From NCBI GenBank assembly GCA_041396965.1, contig JAWKXN010000001.1:1922001-1986000 (forward strand): a stretch of DNA of 64,000 bases, in the 5' to 3' direction. A program made the translations under genes and the position numbers. Each line of letters begins with the position of its first letter. The stretch's first letter is position 1. Source of the DNA: Rickettsiales bacterium (GTDB lineage Bacteria > Pseudomonadota > Alphaproteobacteria > Rickettsiales > SXRF01). The notes beneath the pieces were generated by a model, which worked only from the letters and a program-made list of their open reading frames with translations, had not been told where the DNA came from and did not search any database. Of this stretch, positions 8,714 to 17,368 are shown one piece after another.

Positions 8714-9955
8714 TTAATTTTTTTCATTAATACTATCTTTTAATGAATTATCATCGCTATTTTTTTTCGTCATTGAAAGAATAATAAAACCTAATATAGC
8801 CGATAACACTGAACCAGTTATAACTCCTATTTTAATTTCATCCTGCACTGATTCAGGAAACGCGAGTATCCCAATAAATAAACTCATAGTAAAACCAATG
8901 CCGGCAAGGGCGGAAACCCCGTAAACATGCAACCAACTAGTTGAATCTGGAAGCTTTGCGAGATTACACTTTATAGCAATCCATGTAGTCCCAAAAATAC
9001 CAATCTGTTTGCCAAAAAATAATGATAAGGCGATACCTATAGGTATCGGATTCAATAAATGTTGTAATGTAAGTCCGGCAAAACTTACTCCCGCGCTAGT
9101 AAAAGCAAATATCGGCAGAATAACAAAAGCAACCCAAGGATGTAAAAAATGAATAGCTTTATTTACCGGTGACTTCTCATTATTCTTGCCAGCCTTCATA
9201 GGAATAAACAATCCTACTAAAACACCTGCTATTGTCGCGTGAATTCCTGAGATATGGAAACAGAACCATAAATATATACCAACGACAATATACGGCGTTA
9301 TCATGCCTATACGCATACGGTTCAAAATAAACAACGCCAATACACCAATAACAGCCAAGCCAAGAGCACTTAAATTAAGAGCGCCACTATAAAACAAAGC
9401 TATTATCAAAATAGCTCCTATATCATCAAAAATCGCTATCGCTAGCAAAAATATCTTTAACGCCGGAGGCACACCACGCCCTATCAACATTAATATGCCA
9501 AGCGCGAAAGCAATATCAGTCGCCGAAGGTATCGCCCAACCATGCCAATTTTCAGGATGTTCATAATTAAACAAAAGAAAAATAGCCGCCGGTGCCAACA
9601 TTCCACCAATAGCCGCTAACATCGGTAATATTATCTGATCCTTCTGCGATAAAAATCCACTTACCGCCTCCCGCTTTAACTCAAGTCCGATAAGCAAGAA
9701 AAACAAGACCATCAATATGTCTTTTACCCATGTCTTAAGAGGCTCAGTCGCGCTATTTTCTGAAAAACCAAACATTACAGGAATATTGATAAAATCCTTG
9801 TAGCTATCATGTAAAAAACTATTAGCCGAAAACAACGCGAGAGCCGTAGCGATAATCAGAACTATGCCACCTGACGCTTCCATATTGAGGAAACGTTTCA
9901 CTATTTTGGGAATAGAAAATCTTTTAGGAATTATACTATCTGGTAGATTTGTCAT
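8714..9955 (-). CDS. nhaA: Na+/H+ antiporter NhaA
   Basis: Inner-membrane electrogenic antiporter of 413 residues exchanging two H+ for one Na+. The start MTNLPDSIIP and the segments GLELKREAVSG, SATDIAFALG (Asp147) and IFDDIGAI (Asp177-Asp178) are family hallmarks; the two adjacent aspartates are the ion-binding pair. About twelve hydrophobic segments are present and length is normal. It is a single gene, with gaps on both sides and divergent from the MscS gene. It would serve salt and alkaline-pH tolerance. Confidence 0.97.
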   Translation of the reverse strand: MTNLPDSIIPKRFSIPKIVKRFLNMEASGGIVLIIATALALFSANSFLHDSYKDFINIPVMFGFSENSATEPLKTWVKDILMVLFFLLIGLELKREAVSGFLSQKDQIILPMLAAIGGMLAPAAIFLLFNYEHPENWHGWAIPSATDIAFALGILMLIGRGVPPALKIFLLAIAIFDDIGAILIIALFYSGALNLSALGLAVIGVLALFILNRMRIGMITPYIVVGIYLWFCFHISGIHATIAGVLVGLFIPMKAGKNNEKSPVNKAIHFLHPWVAFVILPIFAFTSAGVSFAGLTLQHLLNPIPIGIALSLFFGKQIGIFGTTWIAIKCNLAKLPDSTSWLHVYGVSALAGIGFTMSLFIGILAFPESVQDEIKIGVITGSVLSAILGFIILSMTKKNSDDNSLKDSINEKN

Positions 9956-10067
9956 CGCTATAATCTTGAATTAGGTTACTGAGCTATATATAAAACTATT
10001 ATTGGTTATAAAAACAGCGATGAACTGTCAATGTAAATGACTGTTTTATACTATAGGAAATATTTTT

Positions 10068-11156
10068 ATGGCGGATTTTTGGAACGAACTAGTTTTAATT
10101 ATTAATAAAAATAGCGAATGGCTAGTACAGATATGTTTAGTTCTATCAGCGACTCTACTTGCTAGCATAATACTACAAAGGATAATACACCGTATTTACG
10201 GAACAATATCTGGTGATAATCCCGCTTCATGGCGCTATGTGATAATCTCATCATTATCTTTACCGGTTAGAGTTTTTGTCTGGGTTGGCGGTATCACCCT
10301 TTCACTCTCAGTATTATACGAGCAATTCCACATAGCGATAATTAAATCACTTCTCGGTTTTCAACCAGCCATTCACACCGCTGTTGTCGCATGGTTCCTC
10401 GTAAGATTTTCCAGCCGTTATTTTAACTTTGCCGCTATCAAATATGAAAATGTCAGCAACTCAGCGGCTCTTACTATGGAGAAAGTCGCTAAAACTGTCA
10501 TATTAATAGCGATGATTCTGCTTATCCTACCAAGTCTTGGCATAAGCATAAATGGTCTACTTACTTTTGGTGGTATCGGCGGAATAGTAGTAGGGCTCGC
10601 TGCTAAAGATATGATCGCTAACCTGTTTGGCGCGATTATGATCCATTTTGACCGCCCATTTGCCATCGGTGACTGGGTCGCCATACCAGAAAAAGACGTG
10701 GAGGGAACTGTGGAAAATATCGGCTGGCGACAGGTCGTTATCCGCCGCTTTGATAAACGTCCAGTTTTTGTGCCTAATTCCATGTTTGGCAATATGGTAG
10801 TCATAAACCCCAGCAGAATGACCCATCGCCGCTTTAATGAAATTATCGGTATTCGTTATGATGATATAAAACTGGTTTCTCAGATAGTAAACGATATAAA
10901 AGATTATCTGTTAAACCACCAACAAATAGATAAAAAAGCTGCGCTTTTGGTTAATCTTGATAAATTTTCCGCCTATTCTGTGGATATTTTTGTCTACGCT
11001 CTTTCAAGAAACACCGATTGGGCTGGATTTCTTGATATAAAACAAGAGATATTGCTTAAAATAAGCGACATAATATCAGCGCATGGCGCGGAAATCGCCT
11101 TTCCAACACAACTTGTACAACTTTCTAGTAATGCTGATATTATTCCTAATAACTAA
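10068..11156 (+). CDS. Small-conductance mechanosensitive channel, MscS family
   Basis: Inner-membrane channel of 362 residues opening under membrane tension. N-terminal hydrophobic helices (about 18-38, 60-85, 105-125, 140-165) lead to the Gly/Ala-rich pore helix GGIGGIVVGLAAKDMIANLFG (about 166-186), then the beta domain with FDRPFAIGDWV and the alpha/beta vestibule domain. AGGAA about ten bases before the ATG supports the start. It is divergent from nhaA, and both genes suit osmotic or ionic stress. Which MscS subfamily it belongs to is not resolved. Confidence 0.93.
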   Translation: MADFWNELVLIINKNSEWLVQICLVLSATLLASIILQRIIHRIYGTISGDNPASWRYVIISSLSLPVRVFVWVGGITLSLSVLYEQFHIAIIKSLLGFQPAIHTAVVAWFLVRFSSRYFNFAAIKYENVSNSAALTMEKVAKTVILIAMILLILPSLGISINGLLTFGGIGGIVVGLAAKDMIANLFGAIMIHFDRPFAIGDWVAIPEKDVEGTVENIGWRQVVIRRFDKRPVFVPNSMFGNMVVINPSRMTHRRFNEIIGIRYDDIKLVSQIVNDIKDYLLNHQQIDKKAALLVNLDKFSAYSVDIFVYALSRNTDWAGFLDIKQEILLKISDIISAHGAEIAFPTQLVQLSSNADIIPNN

Positions 11157-11464
11157 TATATACCAACTACAGGACAAGTCAGGTCGTGTTAGCCTTTAGC
11201 TATGCTCTGCACAGGCGACAGTAGTCCCGTAGTAGGAGTGAGATAAATTTATTTTTATGAATAAAGATAAAATTGAATTACTATAGCTTCTTATCTACGA
11301 TTATTGTAGTTGACTGTTTAACGTAATTGTTTTACTTTAGCTGCTTGTTTATATCCTTACCCCCTCCTAATATTTTAAGTTATTTATAAAATGAGCGCAT
11401 AGCTGTTTTTTGTCCCCTGTAATCTCTCAATATAATATTATCAACTTTTTAATCCGGTATAATT
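11157..11464. other. 308-bp intergenic region, rho leader
   Basis: No open reading frame of note. The right half is AT-rich and includes the pyrimidine-rich stretch ttaccccctcctaa (about 11358), which could pair with a ribosome-binding site or act in the rho leader. Rho autoregulation through its leader is known in other bacteria; nothing here proves it. Confidence 0.4.
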
Positions 11465-12724
11465 ATGAATATACAAGAACTTAAACTGAAAAGTCCTGAC
11501 GAACTCCTAAAACTAGCGGAAGAAGGGCAAATTGAAAATGCCAGCACCATGCTCAAACAAGAAATGATTTTCGCTATCCTAAAAAAGAAAGCGGAAGAAG
11601 GGGAGGCTATTCTTGGTGAGGGGGTGGTGGAAGTATTACAGGATGGTTTTGGGTTTCTGCGTTCCCCACTTGCTAATTATCTAGCTGGTCCTGATGATAT
11701 TTATGTATCTCCCAGCCAAATACGCCGCTTCGCGCTGCGTACTGGTGATACGGTAGAAGGTGAGATTCGCGCGCCAAAGGATGGTGAGCGTTATTTCGCT
11801 ATGCTCAAAATCAACAAAATTAATTATGACGACCCTGAACAAGTTCGGCAACGTATAAATTTTGATAATCTTACGCCTTTATATCCTGAAAAAAGGATTA
11901 AGCTTGAGATAGAGGACCGACCAGACAAAAAAGACCTATCAATGCGAGTGGCGGATATTGTCGCCCCAATAGGTTTCGGACAACGCGCTCTTATTACCGC
12001 ACAGCCAAGAACTGGTAAAACGGTATTCCTACAGAATATAGCTCACTCAATTACCGCTAATCACCCCGACGCTTATCTAATAGTTCTGCTAATTGACGAA
12101 CGTCCTGAGGAAGTAACAGATATGCAACGCACGGTAAGAGGAGAAGTAGTATCCTCAACTTTTGATGAACCGGCAGTTCGTCACGTGCAGCTTGCAGAAA
12201 TGGTTATAGAAAAAGCCAAAAAATTGGTTGAGCATAAAAAGGATGTAGTGATATTGCTGGACTCTATAACTCGTCTAGCGCGTGCTTATAATACGGTAGT
12301 TCCATCATCAGGAAAAGTACTTACCGGTGGTGTTGACGCTAACGCGCTGCAACGTCCGAAAAGATTTTTTGGAGCCGCTCGTAACATAGAGCACGGTGGC
12401 TCCCTTACCATAATCGCCACCGCTCTTATTGATACCGGTTCACGTATGGATGAAGTTATTTTTGAGGAATTCAAAGGAACCGGTAACAGCGAAATAGTAC
12501 TAGATCGTAAAATGGCTGATAAACGCATATTCCCTTCTATTGATATTACTAAGTCCGGAACTCGCAAAGAAGACCTGCTTGTTGATAAATCTACGCTTAC
12601 TAAAATGTGGGTGATGCGTAAAATACTCGCTCCAATGGGAGCTATGGAAGGAATAGAGTTCTTGATAGAAAAACTCACTGAGACAAAAACTAATTCCGAG
12701 TTTTTTGATAAGATGAATTCGTAG
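11465..12724 (+). CDS. rho: Transcription termination factor Rho
   Basis: Hexameric RNA-dependent ATPase of 419 residues ending transcription. The Rho N domain (1-45) precedes the OB-fold RNA-binding domain with DGFGFLRSP (60-68), then the ATPase domain with the Walker A AQPRTGKT (179-186), Walker B VVILLDSITRLARAYN and the Q/R-loop region. The C-terminus SEFFDKMNS is typical. Length matches the compact alphaproteobacterial form. It is a single gene preceded by a 308-bp leader and followed at once by the convergent beta-barrel gene. Confidence 0.99.
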   Translation: MNIQELKLKSPDELLKLAEEGQIENASTMLKQEMIFAILKKKAEEGEAILGEGVVEVLQDGFGFLRSPLANYLAGPDDIYVSPSQIRRFALRTGDTVEGEIRAPKDGERYFAMLKINKINYDDPEQVRQRINFDNLTPLYPEKRIKLEIEDRPDKKDLSMRVADIVAPIGFGQRALITAQPRTGKTVFLQNIAHSITANHPDAYLIVLLIDERPEEVTDMQRTVRGEVVSSTFDEPAVRHVQLAEMVIEKAKKLVEHKKDVVILLDSITRLARAYNTVVPSSGKVLTGGVDANALQRPKRFFGAARNIEHGGSLTIIATALIDTGSRMDEVIFEEFKGTGNSEIVLDRKMADKRIFPSIDITKSGTRKEDLLVDKSTLTKMWVMRKILAPMGAMEGIEFLIEKLTETKTNSEFFDKMNS

Positions 12725-12750
12725 CCTAAAAATAATCTATGAAATAATCT

Positions 12751-13608
12751 CTAAAAGAACCAATTAACAAAGAATATTGTATCCTCTCTAACCTTACCGC
12801 TTAGAAAGCGCTTATTGACGCTGTATTTGACCCCTGGCTGGAAAGTAATCTCATTACCTATGGGAATACGCAATTTACTGCCAACACTAAATGTTACATG
12901 GTTATTGTATGAATATTCTTCCTTATCAGCTATATATTTCAATTCTATATAGCTATTTATCGTGACAGCGTCGGTATGATACCAGTCCACCCCCTGCTCA
13001 ACCGCGCCTTCTACAATAATGTTGCTCTCTTCTTCATCATCCTGAGAACCCGGATATCTCACCCCACCCCAAGTAAATCCAGGAAATGCTGTATTACGTT
13101 TTTTCAGAGAATCAAAAAAAGGTAAATTCCAACCGGCAAACCAATTGGTAAAAAATTGCCCTCCATGCAAAGTACGCTGAGTTCTCAATCTATAATCCAG
13201 CTCATATTTTATTCCATTTTCTACCACAATACCGGAAAATGGATAATATTGCAGAGCGACACCGACCGCTGGTCTTAATTTATTATTAAAATCAAAACCC
13301 TCTGTATCAGAAACATAATTAACGCTGCCAAAAGCCTTAACAACAAAAGTTGATGAGTAATTCCTTAATATCACGTCTTTATTAAAAGCGCCCTCAACGA
13401 TCAGATTGTCATTATCATCTAATTGCTCAGAACTGGGGAAACGTATTTCTCCCCATCCTCTTAGAGGTTGCCAAGCGCCACCCTTACCATCCACCGGAGG
13501 ATTAACTTCATTCTTAAAAATAAAAGGCGTTATATCGGTACTTCTTGCCTCTTCCGCAAGTACAGTAACAGGAATTATACAGCACAAAAGAGCCAGTCGC
13601 CATTTCAT
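12751..13608 (-). CDS. Putative outer-membrane beta-barrel of the exopolysaccharide operon
   Basis: A 285-residue protein with a signal peptide (cleavage near LAEEA, about 19) and alternating aromatic beta-strands ending in the terminal Phe typical of outer-membrane barrels (FFVNWFF). It is an internal duplication. Residues about 45-160 and 170-285 share the pattern R-F/Y-P-S, N-x-IVEGA, Y-x-x-D-x-E, NN, G-x-KY, and each ends F-F-x-NWF. It overlaps the deacetylase gene by four bases (ATGA) and so belongs to the glmS-synthase-deacetylase operon. It may replace PgaA as export porin, but it is far smaller and lacks TPRs. I cannot name the family. Confidence 0.75.
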   Translation of the reverse strand: MKWRLALLCCIIPVTVLAEEARSTDITPFIFKNEVNPPVDGKGGAWQPLRGWGEIRFPSSEQLDDNDNLIVEGAFNKDVILRNYSSTFVVKAFGSVNYVSDTEGFDFNNKLRPAVGVALQYYPFSGIVVENGIKYELDYRLRTQRTLHGGQFFTNWFAGWNLPFFDSLKKRNTAFPGFTWGGVRYPGSQDDEEESNIIVEGAVEQGVDWYHTDAVTINSYIELKYIADKEEYSYNNHVTFSVGSKLRIPIGNEITFQPGVKYSVNKRFLSGKVREDTIFFVNWFF

Positions 13609-16073
13609 GAATGGCTCAGCCCTATAGATTTAGCGCCTGTAATATCAAATTTATTATGGCAACCAGAACACTCAAAATAGTCCCAGAACCAGTGTCCTAA
13701 AGTGTTAGCTCCACATTGATTACAACAAATCACTAAATGCTCCACCAAACGTTGATCTATAAAGTTTATTAGCTCAATACTATAACCATCTTCAACACTT
13801 TTTTCCAATAGATCTTTGCCTATACTGGTTATTGTTGCATTTCCAACACTATCAATTTTTATGTAACCAAGAACCCCTGCTTCTTCAATACGGCGTAAAC
13901 CAGAGAGCATATTTGGCGAGGTAGCCATCTGTTTTTGTAATAATGAGACCGAAACCGGCTTATCCTTTACCATCTGCAAAAGACGCATTCTTCTAAAATG
14001 GCTAATGCGTTGTGGTCCCATAGATTTAAGAATCTCTGAAACTCTAGCAACCATTTCAGCGGGAATATCTCCGTTCGCGCTTATCTCACGCTCAAGCGTA
14101 GAAAAATCTACATCAGAAATATTTATCTCCAACTTACGACCATTATCTGAATCAACACTAATGCCGTGAATACGCTTCTTACGCAAGGTACGCCAACCTA
14201 TTATAAAAATAACCGTAAGAGCCGCCCCACCACCAGCGAATAACAAATTATGAATCTTTGGTGATAAAATAATTTTATCTTTAATGAACTTGCCTGAATC
14301 ACCAGATAGTTTTTTGGCTTTATATAAAGGTATCTGTTTTTCAAGAAATTTAACCTGTGACGATTCCATGTTCCATTCTGGAATATCCCCGCGTCCAAAC
14401 AAGTTAGCGTAATTATAAAAAACAACACCACCAGCTAGCTCGGCCGCGTATTTAAGCGATGTCTCAAACTCTCTTGCGGTCATCTTCCATGATTGTGGTT
14501 GCTGATACGCTGAAAGACCAGTAAATAATTTACGGCTTCCTGTAGCGGAACGTACCGCGAAATTCACTCTTTTAATCCAATCTTCCTCTTTACGCTCATT
14601 CTTAAAATAAGCCATAGGAATTATGGTATCAATATAACTAGAAAGCATAGCGTAATTTTGCCCAAATTTTTCCTGAGAACGATAATTTGTCGCCGCGTCT
14701 GCGATCAAGGCAGCGGATAATTCCAAATTACCATCTCCAGTTTTATGAACAATATCCGCTAGTTCTGATACAAAATCAGTAATCGTTTTCGCTCGATAAT
14801 CTACCCAATCCATATAATATTTTGAAAGAAGCTCATTTTTTTTAATATTCTTCTCTTTCCTGTCAGCGACAAAGCCATCAATAGCCGCTTGCGAAAAATC
14901 ATGATCCAAATCAGGAAAACGAATATAATCCAAATGCAGCCCATCAAGATTATATTTTGTCATAAGTAATTTTACGGTCTCGGTAATATGATAACGAACT
15001 TCTTTATTATACGGTGACAACCAATGAATTGACGATGTGCCATTACTTGCTTTCATCGTCCATTCAGGATTAATCTGTGCCAATCTTGGATTCATAAATA
15101 TAGGCATCCAAGCATGAACTTTAAGACCAGCTTTTTTTAGCTTAGCTGCCATTTCACCGAAAACATCCTCATCTTGAGGAGTACGACTAAAATATTCATG
15201 TCCTTCATGATCAGCGACCATTAAATATATATCAGTAGTTTTAATCCTACGAGCGTCCGCGATAAGAGTATCAGCATTCGGCTTGCTTACTGAATAATCA
15301 ACCCAAAGACCTACATTATTAAAAGGTACATCATTATATTGTTTAAGCCACGAGTCACTGCTAAGAAACTCACCACCTTCTTGCTGAACAAATTTTATAA
15401 AATCATGCAATACAGAAGCGTGCTCAGAGATAATAGAAGGATGCAAAAGAATTACCAACGGCCGTTTTGTTTTCTCACGCTCCTTATAACGTTCTTTCAA
15501 CCAATTTAGAGCTTCTTCCTGCCTTAACTCATTACGTATAAATATATCATAATCAGAAACTACATTAGCCGTACCATCCTGTGATGATATTGGCATTTCT
15601 GGAAGTGTTCCCTGTTTGCGCCAACGTTCATGATCAGAACTGTCATAAAGATAACCTTGCTCTTTTACCTTTTGCATTACATCATCACTATATTCCAGAT
15701 ATGGCGCGCGAAACCAAACCACTGGTCTGCCTGATAGTTCCTCAAGCAAATCCTTACTGGACTTAAGCTCCAATTCCGCTGTGTCAATTGGAATTTCTTT
15801 AAGATTAGCATGAGTATAAGCATGAGAGCCAATAGTGTTATACTCTGTCGCTAACCCTTTTACGAAATCACGATTTTCTTTAGCGAACTTGCCAAGCACG
15901 TAATAAGTAGCCGGAACTTTAATGTCTAAAGACTTAAGCTTTGCCGCATCCCCAATTTTCTCGACATCAAAAGTAAGTAGCACCGGTGCCGCGTAAACCG
16001 ATTGCGATAGACCTATATATAACGTCACTACAACATAGGCTATAAATCCAAATGATAATTTTATCCGTTCCAT
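13605..16073 (-). CDS. PgaB-like polysaccharide deacetylase with GHL10 domain, TM helix and cytoplasmic winged-helix/zinc-ribbon tail
   Basis: An 822-residue protein. Signal peptide about 1-28; NodB deacetylase domain about 30-250 with metal site Asp36 (TFDVE), His84 and His88 (SHAYTH) and RAPYLEY; GHL10 glycosidase-like domain about 265-560 with GLHLDYIRFPD. This pair is the PgaB architecture for partial de-N-acetylation and cleavage of poly-GlcNAc in the periplasm. Unusually a transmembrane helix follows (about 605-628), then a basic stretch (RKKR) and about 190 cytoplasmic residues with a winged-helix-like region (about 670-760) and a CNQCG...CSGC zinc ribbon (about 779-805). Its start overlaps the synthase gene by 13 bases. 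Deacetylase assignment is firm; the tail's role is unknown. Confidence 0.88.
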   Translation of the reverse strand: MERIKLSFGFIAYVVVTLYIGLSQSVYAAPVLLTFDVEKIGDAAKLKSLDIKVPATYYVLGKFAKENRDFVKGLATEYNTIGSHAYTHANLKEIPIDTAELELKSSKDLLEELSGRPVVWFRAPYLEYSDDVMQKVKEQGYLYDSSDHERWRKQGTLPEMPISSQDGTANVVSDYDIFIRNELRQEEALNWLKERYKEREKTKRPLVILLHPSIISEHASVLHDFIKFVQQEGGEFLSSDSWLKQYNDVPFNNVGLWVDYSVSKPNADTLIADARRIKTTDIYLMVADHEGHEYFSRTPQDEDVFGEMAAKLKKAGLKVHAWMPIFMNPRLAQINPEWTMKASNGTSSIHWLSPYNKEVRYHITETVKLLMTKYNLDGLHLDYIRFPDLDHDFSQAAIDGFVADRKEKNIKKNELLSKYYMDWVDYRAKTITDFVSELADIVHKTGDGNLELSAALIADAATNYRSQEKFGQNYAMLSSYIDTIIPMAYFKNERKEEDWIKRVNFAVRSATGSRKLFTGLSAYQQPQSWKMTAREFETSLKYAAELAGGVVFYNYANLFGRGDIPEWNMESSQVKFLEKQIPLYKAKKLSGDSGKFIKDKIILSPKIHNLLFAGGGAALTVIFIIGWRTLRKKRIHGISVDSDNGRKLEINISDVDFSTLEREISANGDIPAEMVARVSEILKSMGPQRISHFRRMRLLQMVKDKPVSVSLLQKQMATSPNMLSGLRRIEEAGVLGYIKIDSVGNATITSIGKDLLEKSVEDGYSIELINFIDQRLVEHLVICCNQCGANTLGHWFWDYFECSGCHNKFDITGAKSIGLSHS

Positions 16074-17362
16074 GTTATTCTCTCACCTCTCATTTCGCGG
16101 TACATCGCAAGTAAACGTACCCATGTTTGAAAAAGATTATATGGCTTCATTATACAAGCAGCGAGTATTAGATTCATTTTCATACTACGCTCCATACCGA
16201 GTACAGCCACATACATTAAAATATTTACCACCTCAAACAACCCATATAAAATTACGGTTAACATCCCGAATTTCCATGACGCATAGTAAAAAATAGATGG
16301 CACCAGCAATATAATCATTAACCCTTCTAGGCAGGCACTACCAAAACCAAAAATCAACAAATATGGCAGCCAAAACAAGCCAAGAAAACCGTATTTCATA
16401 TTAAACAGCATATCTTTATGTAAGAGTAACGCTTGTAAATTACCACGATACCAACGCAAACGCTGATTCTTCAACGCCTTAAAAGTCTCCGGTGTCGTCG
16501 TCCAAGAAATAGCTGTAGGATCATAGGTAGCGTATTTACCTATACGAGCGATTTCCAAAGTAAGGTCAAAATCCTCTACAATAGTACGATCCTTAAATCC
16601 ACCAACCTCTAGCAATGTTTTCCGTTCATACATACAAATTGGTCCTGGACAAACTGTAATTGAAGAGCCACTGCCAACCTGAGCTGTTTTTACTAAAGCC
16701 TGACTAAATATATACTCAATACTTTGCCACAACACTACCAACCTATGATTGCGTCTTACTATAAGTTTTCCACAGCTAGCTCCAATCTTTGGGTCAGAAA
16801 AATGACGAAGAAGATTACTAATAGCGTCTTTATGAAGATGTGAGTCAGAGTCAGAAAATAATATATACTTTCCTCTCGCCTCAGAAATAGCCTGATTAAC
16901 AGCGGTCGCCTTTCCTTGATTCTGACTCATATGAACACTACGCACTTCAGGATTCTCAATTATAAGCGGAGTAAAATCTGAAGAACCATCATCTACGACA
17001 ATTACCTCAAACTCTGGATAATCCTGAGCTAACGCACATTCAATACTACGTTTTACCGTTTCTTGTTCATTGAAAGCTGGAATAATAACAGTTACGAAAG
17101 GTAGACTTTTCATCTGCAATCCTACTTTACGACCAAAACAAAAATTCCATCCAACAAATAGGTAAAAAGGGAAAATTGTTAAACTCAGACAAAATCTAAA
17201 TACATATAACAACCACATATGTGATTGTTCCCACCCATTATTCATCATGGCATAGATACGCAACGCTATATTTTCCATCACAAGAACAGAAATTACCGTT
17301 AGAACGAACGAGCTTACAAAAATAGTAAGATGCCCGGTTTTAGATATATCTGTGCCATGCAT
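16061..17362 (-). CDS. Processive family-2 glycosyltransferase, PgaC-like poly-GlcNAc synthase
   Basis: Inner-membrane synthase of 433 residues. Two membrane segments (about 14-36, 50-74) precede a GT2 catalytic domain with VTVIIPAFNE (90-99), VDDGSSD (123-129), DxD as DSDS (171-174), the catalytic VEDFD (262-266) and QRLRW (300-304); four hydrophobic segments follow. This is the PgaC/IcaA/HmsR layout, using UDP-GlcNAc to extend and push out a beta-1,6 polymer. It starts six bases after glmS, which supplies the precursor pathway, and overlaps the deacetylase. PgaC-type synthases are often activated by cyclic-di-GMP; a PgaD partner was not found. Confidence 0.9.
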   Translation of the reverse strand: MHGTDISKTGHLTIFVSSFVLTVISVLVMENIALRIYAMMNNGWEQSHMWLLYVFRFCLSLTIFPFYLFVGWNFCFGRKVGLQMKSLPFVTVIIPAFNEQETVKRSIECALAQDYPEFEVIVVDDGSSDFTPLIIENPEVRSVHMSQNQGKATAVNQAISEARGKYILFSDSDSHLHKDAISNLLRHFSDPKIGASCGKLIVRRNHRLVVLWQSIEYIFSQALVKTAQVGSGSSITVCPGPICMYERKTLLEVGGFKDRTIVEDFDLTLEIARIGKYATYDPTAISWTTTPETFKALKNQRLRWYRGNLQALLLHKDMLFNMKYGFLGLFWLPYLLIFGFGSACLEGLMIILLVPSIFYYASWKFGMLTVILYGLFEVVNILMYVAVLGMERSMKMNLILAACIMKPYNLFQTWVRLLAMYREMRGERITWNG

Positions 17363-17368
17363 CTAATA

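Noticed and set aside
10418..10826. Two minus-strand frames inside the MscS gene
   Set aside because: Both lie wholly within a well-identified gene and lack any motif.
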